From the NCBI GenBank assembly GCA_043774625.1, contig JAYVTG010000018.1:1-13232 (forward strand): DNA of 13,232 nucleotides. The letters are read 5' to 3'. Below the pieces are notes generated by a model, which saw nothing but the letters and a program-made list of their open reading frames with translations, had not been told where the DNA came from and ran no database searches. Within the stretch, counting starts at the first letter, position 1, and each line of letters starts with the position of its first letter. The stretch is from JAAFIP01 sp043774625 (GTDB lineage Bacteria; Pseudomonadota; Gammaproteobacteria; Burkholderiales; Burkholderiaceae_C). A program made the translations under genes and the position numbers. Below, in pieces: positions 4,553-12,368 of this stretch.

Positions 4553-5871
4553 GGCCTTGCGCTCTCAGGGTTCAAACTTTGTTGCGTATAACCAAGCTTC
4601 TTTGCACAGCCTTTTTTGTGAGTTTATGGTTCAGCAGCAGCGCGTTAGCGCAGTGCAGCTTTAATTTTCCTCTGAATTTTGAACCAGATCTTTTTCCAAA
4701 CCTCCCCAGTGGCTATGACAGCAACAGCTACGCCAATGAAGCAGCGGCACTGAGCGCTGCAAAACTCTACTTCTTCGGCCCCACTGGGTTTTATTTCACA
4801 CCGTATAGCTGCAGAGGCAGTTACACTTCGGTAAGTATTTCATTGGTTCCTGGTGGAGGCGCGGGCGAAATGAATTTTTGGGAGAGTGGTACGTACCCCT
4901 TGTCCAACTATCCAGGAGTGTCGATATTGCAATTTGATACGGTGATGAATCGCTGCGAAAATGGTATTGTTATTGGTAGCGTAAGACAGGTCTTCTCCTT
5001 CGGACACATCCTCGCTTGCACCTCTCAATCTCAGCTGACTCTCAGCGGGCTCACAGAAACCCGCCCCGCAGGCACTGGCGGCACATCCACCGTCGAAATC
5101 ACCGCCAAACTTACTGACGGGAGTCAACCAAAAGCTGGAGTTAATGTAGGAATTGCCGTAGCTGTTGCAGCCAACACTGGTGGCCACGACCATGACAGCC
5201 CTGCCAGACCCAAAGGCACTTTGACAATCGCTGGCATAACCCCAGGCACTGCCATCAATGGTGTGACAGATGCAAATGGCGAGTTGAAGATACAGTTTGA
5301 GGCACCCTTCTTTGCTGGTACCCACATCGTAGTAGGCACATGCGATGGATGCACAACGCCTGCGCAAAAACAAATTGATGTAAAGATCCCGGACCTCGTA
5401 GAACTTACTGCTGACGGCAGCAGTCCACCGAGCTACACCTTGCGCGGAGCAGATGCCAGGCATAGCAGTAATCATTGGTTTACCCAATCTGCGATTGACT
5501 CGCTAGACAGATTAATCACATTTTTCAAGTCACTCGGATGGCAGCCCGTCGGTGTCAATGATGCCAGTTTGACGTGGGGTGGCAGCTTCGATATTGATGG
5601 TGCCTGGGTGGTGGGCAGAAGACACGCGGAGCACCGCTTGGGTGAAGAAGTGGACTTGAGCTTTAAAGTGGGTACAGATGCAGCGAAAATTCGAAAATCT
5701 TACGACAAGGTTTGCAAAAAAGAGGGGATTGATATACCCAGCACGATTTTGTGGCATGGTTCAGCCAGTGCATACGATCCTCATTTTCATGTTCGCCTGA
5801 GCGGAACATACACCACCGTAAAAAGCGGCATTGGCCGCCCTGCACCCTGTGTGCTTGATGGCGTAAAGTAA
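4540..5871 (+). CDS. Exported Ig-like / LAS-type zinc peptidase, probably phase-variable
   Basis: The open frame gives 443 residues from a TTG at 4540 that has no ribosome-binding site; the natural start is probably ATG 4502 when the 7-bp repeats are in register. A hydrophobic signal peptide ends around ALA-QCSF (residue 37). Residues 38-160 are a Cys-containing region I do not recognise. Residues 162-287 look like a bacterial Ig-like (Big-1/invasin-type) domain, with the GVTDANGELKIQF signature. The C-terminal third (about 290-430) resembles LAS-family zinc peptidases such as MepA and the D-Ala-D-Ala peptidases: SNHW, HRLGEEVD (H365, D372) and DPHFHVRL (H415, H417) supply the expected HxxxxxxD and HxH metal ligands. 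The likely role is cleavage of peptidoglycan or another cell-surface substrate outside the cytoplasm. The base composition is visibly more AT-rich than in the flanking genes, suggesting acquisition. It probably forms an operon with the gene at 5907. Confidence 0.75.
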   Translation: MSRVRPCALRVQTLLRITKLLCTAFFVSLWFSSSALAQCSFNFPLNFEPDLFPNLPSGYDSNSYANEAAALSAAKLYFFGPTGFYFTPYSCRGSYTSVSISLVPGGGAGEMNFWESGTYPLSNYPGVSILQFDTVMNRCENGIVIGSVRQVFSFGHILACTSQSQLTLSGLTETRPAGTGGTSTVEITAKLTDGSQPKAGVNVGIAVAVAANTGGHDHDSPARPKGTLTIAGITPGTAINGVTDANGELKIQFEAPFFAGTHIVVGTCDGCTTPAQKQIDVKIPDLVELTADGSSPPSYTLRGADARHSSNHWFTQSAIDSLDRLITFFKSLGWQPVGVNDASLTWGGSFDIDGAWVVGRRHAEHRLGEEVDLSFKVGTDAAKIRKSYDKVCKKEGIDIPSTILWHGSASAYDPHFHVRLSGTYTTVKSGIGRPAPCVLDGVK

Positions 5872-5906
5872 AAACTGAACAGCATTTCTCCAAGTAAAGG
5901 ATGACC

Positions 5907-7022
5907 ATGAATAAATATGTCTATACCCTAATAGCACTGATTGCTATGGCGGCTAATTTTCCAGCCATGGCCGCACCAGATAGCGTGACACAAGATCTGC
6001 AAACGGGTGACTGGGTGTTTACCGTTACCAATACAGAAACCAACGAACAAAAGGTTTGGCGTTATGTGCCACGCAATCAGTTTTCACCACGCATCCGCAA
6101 TGCGGTCCGCTGGAATGGTTCTGCATTTGAATACAGCTACCGTTTGCACAACAGCAATAAGTCAAAACAAGAGATTGCATTTCTTTGGATAAAAGAAGCC
6201 CGCATGGCGTTACCCGACGTACCGCAGTATCGGAAAACGATTTATCCTAGGCCAAGCAATTGGATTACCTACGTTGAAGAAGATCGAAATAATCGAGAAA
6301 AATATCTGAAGCAGTTCATCACCGATATTAAAGACTGGCCAGGTGAAATTGCCGTAGACAAGCAAAATATAGGTCGCCAGTTTGGTTGGTTTGCGTCCGC
6401 AATAGCAGCAGCACCAGACTTGCGTCCGGGTCAAACATTACCGACTGGGAAAGTTCTGCGCCCAGAGTTGCCGGGTATTGGCATTGCTGGCATGCAAGGC
6501 AACACGCTCGAACGTGGTGCCGCTGGTGACTTGCCGCAGACCGGCCCGCTTGCAGACGCGTGGGATCAAATCGTTGCGGTCGATGAAGTCAAAGTACCAG
6601 TTTTGGCACCCGCCATCATTATTCCTGTGCCGTACAACGCCGCTGAACTGGCGCGACGCCTGCGTACCGAGATTAGTTTTTGGCCAAAGCTGGCAGTTGC
6701 GCAACCCGATGTAATTGAGCGACTCAACCGCCAATTTGAAGTGTTGATTCCGGCACTGGAATTGAATAACAAAAGTGGTGCCCGTAACGCAGTGGTAGCC
6801 ATGCTGACAGAAGTTTTTGGTCACCACAAAGGCTTCACCCATCGCCAGGCTGAGGAAGACGATGAAGACCAAGACGCTGATGCTTTGCCACATAAAAATG
6901 GCACCAAATACGGCGTACAAGGATCTGTAGTTATTCAGCCCATGCCTATGCACCGCGTTGCCGCGCGCGTACTAACTTTTGACTTGATGTATCTATTGAC
7001 CCGCTTAGAACACGACCGTTAA
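5907..7022 (+). CDS. Exported protein of unknown family
   Basis: The 371-residue product starts at ATG 5907. AAAGG (5896-5900) has ideal spacing to this codon and is directly adjacent to, hence too close for, the in-frame ATG at 5901. It has a clear signal peptide (MNKYVYTLIALIAMAANFPAMA, cut before APDS). The mature protein has no cysteine. Residues about 25-100 contain WVFTVTNTETNEQKVWRY and SFEYSY-like beta-strand patterns, the middle is Pro-rich (PTGKVLRPELPG), and an acidic stretch (EEDDEDQDAD) lies near residue 316. No enzyme motif is recognised. It follows the putative peptidase by 35 bp with no terminator, shares its AT-rich composition, and is also exported, so it is probably a partner, accessory or inhibitor of that protein. 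This functional link is inference only. Confidence 0.8.
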   Translation: MNKYVYTLIALIAMAANFPAMAAPDSVTQDLQTGDWVFTVTNTETNEQKVWRYVPRNQFSPRIRNAVRWNGSAFEYSYRLHNSNKSKQEIAFLWIKEARMALPDVPQYRKTIYPRPSNWITYVEEDRNNREKYLKQFITDIKDWPGEIAVDKQNIGRQFGWFASAIAAAPDLRPGQTLPTGKVLRPELPGIGIAGMQGNTLERGAAGDLPQTGPLADAWDQIVAVDEVKVPVLAPAIIIPVPYNAAELARRLRTEISFWPKLAVAQPDVIERLNRQFEVLIPALELNNKSGARNAVVAMLTEVFGHHKGFTHRQAEEDDEDQDADALPHKNGTKYGVQGSVVIQPMPMHRVAARVLTFDLMYLLTRLEHDR

Positions 7023-7066
7023 GCCTTGAGATAGCTTCACCTCGATTTGCTCAAGACAATTTCCCC

Positions 7067-7792
7067 TCACGGATACACCTGCCCCATATCCGTCAATATC
7101 GCCGCCAGCGGCACATCGTGCGGTTCGGGCTCAAATTCGGTTACCAGGGCGTTGGAATAGGCCAGCCCTACCGTGACGGGCTGGGGTTGCAGGGCCGCCA
7201 GGGTGCGGTCATAAAAACCGCCGCCGTAGCCCAGGCGAAAGCCGCCGGGGCCGTAGCCTACGCAGGGGACGAATAGCAGGGTGGGAACGACGATTTCGGT
7301 GTCTTTGGGTTTGGGGATGTCGTAGGCGTCGTGTTCCATGGGGCAACCGGGGTACCAGGCGTAAAAAGTCAGGGTTTTGTGCACTTTGTCTACCACCGGC
7401 AGGCCAATTTTGCGCGGCGAGCTGCTGGGGCCGCCTTGTAAAGAAGCGTGGGGATGGGTAAAACTTGCTACAAAATCGATAGCTGCTTGCGCAGTATTGA
7501 CGCTGGCATTAGATGGTTTTTTGGGTAAATTTGGCAATGGAGGCAGTTGCGGCTCGTCGTCGCTGTCCAAAGGGCCAAAGCCGCTGTTCATCAAACCGTC
7601 TTCTTGCCAGCGGTACAGTGCAGGCAGGGGGTCAAATTCGCCTTTAATGGGCCAGTAGGCACCAATAACGATGTCGGGGCGCTCGACCAGCCAGATGCGC
7701 ATGGCACGTTGTAACAGCTCGGCGCGCTGTAGGCGGTCGGGCAAATTAAGGCGTTCTTCTACTAATCGTTTGCGGATTTGTGTTTTGTCCAT
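7067..7792 (-). CDS. ygfA: 5-formyltetrahydrofolate cyclo-ligase with a large internal insertion
   Basis: It converts 5-formyl-THF to 5,10-methenyl-THF with ATP, keeping the folate pool usable. The signature GYGPGGFRLGYGGGFYDR and the segment KIGLPVVDKVHKTLTFYAW identify the family. The start at 7792 (MDKTQIRK) fits the usual N-terminus; the frame extends upstream to 8071 but that part overlaps slt and is discounted. At 241 residues it is longer than usual (roughly 180-200). The excess is one block, residues about 67-126, rich in Pro/Ser/Asn, between the GEFDPLPAL substrate-binding region and the GLPVVD strand. Residues 90-111 of this block are encoded by copy E of the interspersed repeat, read in antisense. 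Conserved motifs are intact, so the enzyme is probably active. Divergent from slt with only 10 bp between start codons. Confidence 0.93.
   Translation of the reverse strand: MDKTQIRKRLVEERLNLPDRLQRAELLQRAMRIWLVERPDIVIGAYWPIKGEFDPLPALYRWQEDGLMNSGFGPLDSDDEPQLPPLPNLPKKPSNASVNTAQAAIDFVASFTHPHASLQGGPSSSPRKIGLPVVDKVHKTLTFYAWYPGCPMEHDAYDIPKPKDTEIVVPTLLFVPCVGYGPGGFRLGYGGGFYDRTLAALQPQPVTVGLAYSNALVTEFEPEPHDVPLAAILTDMGQVYP
7460..7524 (+). repeat. Interspersed ~60-bp repeat, copy E (inside the cyclo-ligase gene, antisense)
   Basis: The plus strand reads ACTTGCTACAAAATCGATAG, then CTGCTTGCGCAGTATTGACG, then CTGGCATTAGATGGTTTTTTG. It aligns over its length with copies A and B. The gene is on the other strand, so the antisense is translated (SNASVNTAQAAIDFVAS). 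It lies in the middle of the extra block that distinguishes this protein from typical family members. Confidence 0.75.
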
Positions 7793-7802
7793 AATCAGGG
7801 GT

Positions 7803-9860
7803 ATGACCTTGCAAATTAACTCGTTCTTCTGCCGAAAAGCTCTTTTAATCATTCTGGCATGTTTATGCACCGCTGTGCTGCCTGGTTTGGCCATGGCGCA
7901 ACCGGGGGATGATGCCATCATCGAGATGCAAAAGGCGTTTAAAAACAGCGACAAGAAACGCCTGACAGCCATGCTGCCCCTGACGCGCGGCCATGCGCTG
8001 GAAGCGCAGGCGGCGTATTGGGAGATGAGAGCCCGGCTAGAAGAAGCCAGCCCCCAAGAGGTGCTGGACATGATGCAGCGTTACGCGGGCACTTACCATG
8101 AAGACCGCATGCGCAACGACTGGCTACTGGAGCTGGGCAAGCGACGCGACTTTAGCAATTTTGCGCTGGAATACCCCAAGTTCCGTATGAATGACGACAA
8201 AGAGGTGCGCTGCTATGCGCTACTTATTGACCATATTGCGGGCAACCAAGACGTGACAGACGAAGTGCGCCGCAACTGGTACGCACTGCGCGATGCAGAC
8301 GACGGCTGCACACTGGCGGCAGACCGTTTGTTTAGCGAGAAAAAACTGACTGCACTGGATGTGTGGAAAGAAGCACGCCTGAGCATGGATGCCAACCGCG
8401 CCAAGGCCGCAACCAATGCCGTGCAAATGGTGGCACCCGATGTGGCTGCCCAGGTCAGCGAGATTAATGCCAACCCGGCGCGTTACCTCACCTCGCGCGC
8501 TGTGGCAACGGGCAATGCGCGTAAAGAACTGGTGCTGCTGGCCTTGATAAAAATGGCTAGCAATGACCCCGATGCTGCGGCCACCCTGCTGGAGAACAAG
8601 TGGTCGCCATTTCTTAATGCCGAAGAACGTAGCTGGGCCTGGGGCGTGGTGGGCAAACAAGCTGCGCTCAAACTGTCTGACCAGGCGGGCAACTATTATT
8701 CCAAGGCGCGCAACGAATATTTGACCGACGATATGCTGGGCTGGAAGGTGCGCGCCGCCCTGCGCAGCACCGACGTGCAACGCGGCTGGCCCGTGGTGCT
8801 GGCCACAGTCAATGCGATGAGCGAAGACGCGAAAAAAGAACCGGTCTGGGCGTATTGGAAAGCCCGCGCATTGAAGGCTACCGTGGCTGGCAAAAACACC
8901 ACCGTCATGCGTGCGTCACCCGACGGCACCCCCACAGCCATCATTCGGCCCGAGCTGGCCGAGGCTGCCGACTTGCTGGAAAGCATTGCTTCGTCACGCG
9001 GCTTCTACGAAATGCTGGCACAAGAAGAGCTAGGCCGCAAAGCCCTGGTGCCTGAACGCCCTGCCCCTTTAACGGCAGAAGAAAAAGAAACCGCCCGCAG
9101 CAATAGCGGCCTGAACCGCGCGCTGTACGCCATCGGCATTGGCCTGCGCGCCGAGGGCGTACGCGAATGGAACTACAGCACCAACCTGCACACACGCGGC
9201 GGCCTGGGCGAGCGCGACCTGCTGGCCGCTGCCGACCTGGCCTGCCAGCGCGAGGTGTGGGACCGTTGCATCAACACCAGTGAGCGGACGAAGGAATCGT
9301 TTGAACACGAGCAACGCTTTCCCATGCCGTTTCGCGACGCGGTGCAACGCCGCAGCCGCGAGATTGGGCTAGACCCGGCCTATGTGTATGGCCTGATTCG
9401 CCAGGAAAGCCGCTTCATCATGGACGCACGATCGGGCGTGGGCGCGTCGGGCCTGATGCAGGTAATGCCTGCTACTGCACGCTGGACGGCCAACAAGATG
9501 GGCATGAGCGGTTTTACCACCGACCAGTTGAACAACCGCGACACCAATATCGCTATTGGCACGGCCTACCTCAAGTATGTGCTGGACGACTTTGGCGGCT
9601 CCATGCCGTTGGCCGCTGCTGCGTACAACGCAGGCCCCAGCCGCCCGCGCGCCTGGCGCAATGGCGTGACGCTGGAGGCTGCAGCCTGGGCAGAAAACGT
9701 GCCCTTTGCCGAGACGCGTGACTATGTGAAGAAGGTGCTGTACAACACCACCATGTACGCCACCATTATTTCTGGCCAGCCACAAAGTTTAAAAACGCGC
9801 CTGGGCAACATAGGCCCGCGTGAAGGCCCCGTGAGCGAAATCAGCAAGGAGCTGCCATGA
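7803..9860 (+). CDS. slt: Soluble lytic murein transglycosylase (Slt70-like)
   Basis: This periplasmic enzyme cleaves the MurNAc-GlcNAc bond of peptidoglycan, leaving 1,6-anhydro-MurNAc. The 685-residue product (E. coli Slt70 is about 645) has a signal peptide (KALLIILACLCTAVLPGLAMA), a long alpha-superhelical region and a C-terminal catalytic domain. The active-site glutamate is E535 in YVYGLIRQESRF, followed by GASGLMQVMPATA and AAAAYNAGPSRPRAW, all diagnostic of the Slt family. Start: ATG 7803 has AGGGG only one base upstream, whereas the in-frame TTG at 7809 has that same AGGGG at seven bases, so TTG 7809 may be the true start. The signal peptide is intact either way. The stop overlaps the next start (ATGA), indicating translational coupling to the SDR gene. 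Confidence 0.93.
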   Translation: MTLQINSFFCRKALLIILACLCTAVLPGLAMAQPGDDAIIEMQKAFKNSDKKRLTAMLPLTRGHALEAQAAYWEMRARLEEASPQEVLDMMQRYAGTYHEDRMRNDWLLELGKRRDFSNFALEYPKFRMNDDKEVRCYALLIDHIAGNQDVTDEVRRNWYALRDADDGCTLAADRLFSEKKLTALDVWKEARLSMDANRAKAATNAVQMVAPDVAAQVSEINANPARYLTSRAVATGNARKELVLLALIKMASNDPDAAATLLENKWSPFLNAEERSWAWGVVGKQAALKLSDQAGNYYSKARNEYLTDDMLGWKVRAALRSTDVQRGWPVVLATVNAMSEDAKKEPVWAYWKARALKATVAGKNTTVMRASPDGTPTAIIRPELAEAADLLESIASSRGFYEMLAQEELGRKALVPERPAPLTAEEKETARSNSGLNRALYAIGIGLRAEGVREWNYSTNLHTRGGLGERDLLAAADLACQREVWDRCINTSERTKESFEHEQRFPMPFRDAVQRRSREIGLDPAYVYGLIRQESRFIMDARSGVGASGLMQVMPATARWTANKMGMSGFTTDQLNNRDTNIAIGTAYLKYVLDDFGGSMPLAAAAYNAGPSRPRAWRNGVTLEAAAWAENVPFAETRDYVKKVLYNTTMYATIISGQPQSLKTRLGNIGPREGPVSEISKELP

Positions 9861-10798
9861 AAGTGCTAGTGTTGGGCGGCACGGGTTTTATTGGCCGCCA
9901 TGTGTGTGAAAAACTGGCCGCTGCAGGCCACCGCATTACCGTGCCTACACGCCGGGTGGCTACAGCCAAGCATATACAAATGCTGCCGCGCCTAGACTTG
10001 CTGGAATGCGATGCGCATGACGCCGCGCAGCTTGCCCACACAGTTGCGGGGCATGATGTGGTGATAAACCTGATAGCCGTGCTGCATGGCGACGAAGCAC
10101 GGTTTACCCATGTGCATGTGGCGCTGGTAGAGAAAATCGTGGCGGCTTGCAAGGCAACAGCGTCTGTCAAGCGCATCGTGCATGTCAGTGCACTGGGCGC
10201 CGCGCTGGACGCACCGTCCATGTACCAGCGCAGCAAGGCGCGTGGCGAACAGGTGCTACAAGGCAGCGCTCTGGACTACGCCATTTTGCGGCCCAGCGTG
10301 GTGTTTGGCGCTGAAGACAAATTTTTGAACCTGTTCGCTAAGCTACAGGCGCTGTTTCCAGTCATGCCACTGGGTGGAGCCGATACGCAGTTTCAACCCG
10401 TGTGGGTAGAAGACGTGGCGCAGGCCGTGGTTGAACTTGTCTACTATGAAAATCATAGCTACTCACGCAATATCTACGAGGCCTGTGGCGATAAAATACA
10501 TAGTCTGGCAGACTTGGTGCGCTTGGCTGGTGCTTGTAGTGGCAACCAGCGACCCATCATCGCGCTGCCGCGCAGCTTGGCAAGAATGCAAGCGGCAGTG
10601 ATGGAGTTTTTACCCGGCGAACCGCTGATGAGCCGCGACAATGTGGATTCCATGCAGGTGCCCAATATTGCCAGCGGCACACTACCCGGCCTGCGCGACT
10701 TGGGTATTACACCGGGTTCTTTGGAGTCTATAGCGCCCACGTACCTGATGCACAAAGACAAGCTGGACGAATACCGCAGACATGCCACCCGCAGCTAG
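9857..10798 (+). CDS. NDUFA9-like atypical SDR / NAD(P)-binding epimerase-family protein
   Basis: The 313-residue product has a Rossmann fold with GGTGFIG at residues 7-13, an INLIAVL strand, HVSALGA, the YQRSK (YxxxK) pair and LRPSVVFG, the pattern of extended/atypical short-chain dehydrogenases often named complex I NDUFA9-subunit-like in betaproteobacteria. The actual substrate is unknown; a nucleotide-binding structural or quinone-related role is the usual guess. AAGGAG (9847-9851 region) precedes the ATG, which overlaps the slt stop by four bases. Residues 194-213 (LVYYENHSYSRNIYEACGDK) are encoded by copy F of the interspersed repeat, although the protein does not appear lengthened there. 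Confidence 0.88.
   Translation: MKVLVLGGTGFIGRHVCEKLAAAGHRITVPTRRVATAKHIQMLPRLDLLECDAHDAAQLAHTVAGHDVVINLIAVLHGDEARFTHVHVALVEKIVAACKATASVKRIVHVSALGAALDAPSMYQRSKARGEQVLQGSALDYAILRPSVVFGAEDKFLNLFAKLQALFPVMPLGGADTQFQPVWVEDVAQAVVELVYYENHSYSRNIYEACGDKIHSLADLVRLAGACSGNQRPIIALPRSLARMQAAVMEFLPGEPLMSRDNVDSMQVPNIASGTLPGLRDLGITPGSLESIAPTYLMHKDKLDEYRRHATRS
10437..10495 (+). repeat. Interspersed ~60-bp repeat, copy F (inside the SDR gene)
   Basis: It contains ATCATAGCTACTCACGCAAT then ATCTACGAGGCCTGTGGCG. Compared with copy A, the block ATAGCTxCTCxCGCAATATCTxCGxGG differs almost only by G/A transitions. It is translated in a different frame from copies A-C (HSYSRNIYEACG). Weaker than the other copies because the flanks are diverged and the protein length looks normal. 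Confidence 0.55.
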
Positions 10799-10940
10799 GG
10801 CAAGGGCAGAGCGATCCATTCGTAACGCGAATCAATCAAGGCCAGATTGCGCATGAAAGCGCTTGTCTCTTTGGACTATGCCTAGACTACGATAGAGCTT
10901 GCTACCCACTCACCACATGCATCGACTACAGCGAGGCCCT

Positions 10941-11624
10941 ATGCAACTTTATATCGGCAATAAAAACTACTCTTCCTGGTCCATGCGCCCCTGGGTGCTG
11001 CTGCGCAATGCGGGCATTGCGTTTGATGAAGTGATGGTGCGTTTTGACAGCCTTGCTGCGGGCTCGCAATTCAAAAAGTCGATCAACCAGGTGTCACCTG
11101 CAGGCCGCGTGCCGTGTTTGGTAGACAACGGCCTGACCGTGTGGGACACGCTGGCCATTGTCGAATACGTAGCAGAAAAATTCTCCGACAAAAAGCTATG
11201 GCCGCAAGACGTAGCCCAACGCGCCCGCGCGCGCAGCATCTGCGCCGAAATGCACAGCAGCTTTACGGGGCTACGCGGTGCCTGCCCCATGAATATTGAA
11301 GCCGACTTGCCCGAAATAGGTGCTCTGGTACTGCGTGACAAACCCGCCGTGCGCGACGACGTGGCACGTATTGAAACCATTTTTAGCGAACTACTCGCCC
11401 AGCACGGCGGCCCCTATCTGTTTGGCAAGCAGTTCAGCATCGCCGACGCTTTTTTCGCACCCGTGTGCATGCGCTTTACAACCTACCACCTGAGCCAGAG
11501 CGCCAATATCAACGCTTATGTAGAAACCATTCGCAAAGCCCCCGGCGTAGCTGACTGGATTGCAGATGCACTGGCAGAAAAAGACTTCGTGGATTTTGAT
11601 GAGCCTTACCGCTTGAAGCGATAA
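10941..11624 (+). CDS. Glutathione S-transferase family protein
   Basis: The 227-residue product has an N-terminal thioredoxin-like domain (MQLYIGNKNYSSWSMRPWVLL, SPAGRVPCLVDNG with the cis-Pro of VP, then DTLAIVEYVAEKF), and a helical C-terminal domain with the conserved FSIADAFFAPV N-capping segment. Serine residues in NYSSWSMRP occupy the catalytic position. It resembles the YfcF-like GST branch; the substrate is unknown. ATG 10941 is chosen because GAGG sits five bases upstream and the family begins with M-x-LYIGNKNYSSWS; upstream in-frame ATGs (10917) lack support. The 142-bp gap before it has no clear terminator. It is followed six bases later by queC, so the two are probably co-transcribed. 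Confidence 0.92.
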   Translation: MQLYIGNKNYSSWSMRPWVLLRNAGIAFDEVMVRFDSLAAGSQFKKSINQVSPAGRVPCLVDNGLTVWDTLAIVEYVAEKFSDKKLWPQDVAQRARARSICAEMHSSFTGLRGACPMNIEADLPEIGALVLRDKPAVRDDVARIETIFSELLAQHGGPYLFGKQFSIADAFFAPVCMRFTTYHLSQSANINAYVETIRKAPGVADWIADALAEKDFVDFDEPYRLKR

Positions 11625-11633
11625 AATTCAGTG

Positions 11634-12359
11634 ATGCACACCAGCGCCCTCGTTCTTTTTTCTGGCGGTCAAGACTCCACTGCCTGCCTTGTCCAGGCGC
11701 TATCCAAATATGAGCGCGTAGAAACTGTGGGTTTTGATTATGGGCAGCGCCACCATGTGGAGTTGACGCAACGCGTCATCGTGCTGACCGAGCTAACGAA
11801 GGCGTTTCCTGCGTGGGCAGCCAAACTGGGTGAAGACCATATGCTCGATTTGGCCGTGCTGGGCAAGGTCAGCGAAACATCGCTCACGCGCGACACGGCT
11901 TTCAAAATGGAGCAATCGGGTTTGCCCAATACTTTTGTACCGGGACGCAATCTGCTCTTTCTTACATTGGCGGCGGCACTGGCGTATCGGCGCGATCTGC
12001 AAGTCATCGTTACCGGCGTGTGTGAGACGGACTTTTCTGGCTACCCCGATTGCCGCGACGACACCATGAAAGCCATGCAACTGGCTTTGTCGCTGGGCAT
12101 GGACAAACGCTTTTTGATCGATACACCGTTGATGTGGATAGACAAGGCGGCCACCTGGAAGATGACACATGACCTGGGCGCGGCGTCTGGCGTGGCCCAT
12201 GGCGGGCAAGCCTTGCTGGACTTGGTGGTGGAACACACCCACACCTGCTACCTGGGCGACCGCGAGCACCGCCACGCCTGGGGCTATGGTTGCGGTACGT
12301 GTCCCGCTTGTGAGCTACGCGCTAAAGGTTGGGACAAGTTTGTAGCTTTGCACCGCTAG
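11634..12359 (+). CDS. queC: 7-cyano-7-deazaguanine (preQ0) synthase
   Basis: It converts 7-carboxy-7-deazaguanine to preQ0 using ATP and ammonia, a step of queuosine tRNA modification. The 241-residue product has the N-type ATP pyrophosphatase loop LFSGGQDSTA (residues 9-18), FDYGQRHHVEL, FVPGRNLLFL, ETDFSGYPDCRD, and a C-terminal zinc site C-x14-C-x2-C-x2-C (CYLGDREH ... CGTCPAC). The length is normal for QueC. The start could also be the GTG immediately before the ATG (11631); neither has a clear ribosome-binding site, suggesting coupling to the GST gene that ends 11624. No other queuosine gene is in the window. It is convergent with the TauE/SafE gene, with only nine bases between. Confidence 0.97.
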   Translation: MHTSALVLFSGGQDSTACLVQALSKYERVETVGFDYGQRHHVELTQRVIVLTELTKAFPAWAAKLGEDHMLDLAVLGKVSETSLTRDTAFKMEQSGLPNTFVPGRNLLFLTLAAALAYRRDLQVIVTGVCETDFSGYPDCRDDTMKAMQLALSLGMDKRFLIDTPLMWIDKAATWKMTHDLGAASGVAHGGQALLDLVVEHTHTCYLGDREHRHAWGYGCGTCPACELRAKGWDKFVALHR

Positions 12360-12368
12360 TGCCCAGGT

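Noticed and set aside
4840..5487. Minus-strand frame of 215 codons opposite the peptidase gene.
   Set aside because: No recognisable motif or ribosome-binding site; the plus-strand frame has a signal peptide and conserved metal-site motifs.
7793..8071. Upstream extension of the cyclo-ligase frame.
   Set aside because: It overlaps the slt signal peptide and coding region, and MDKTQIRK at 7792 is the expected N-terminus.
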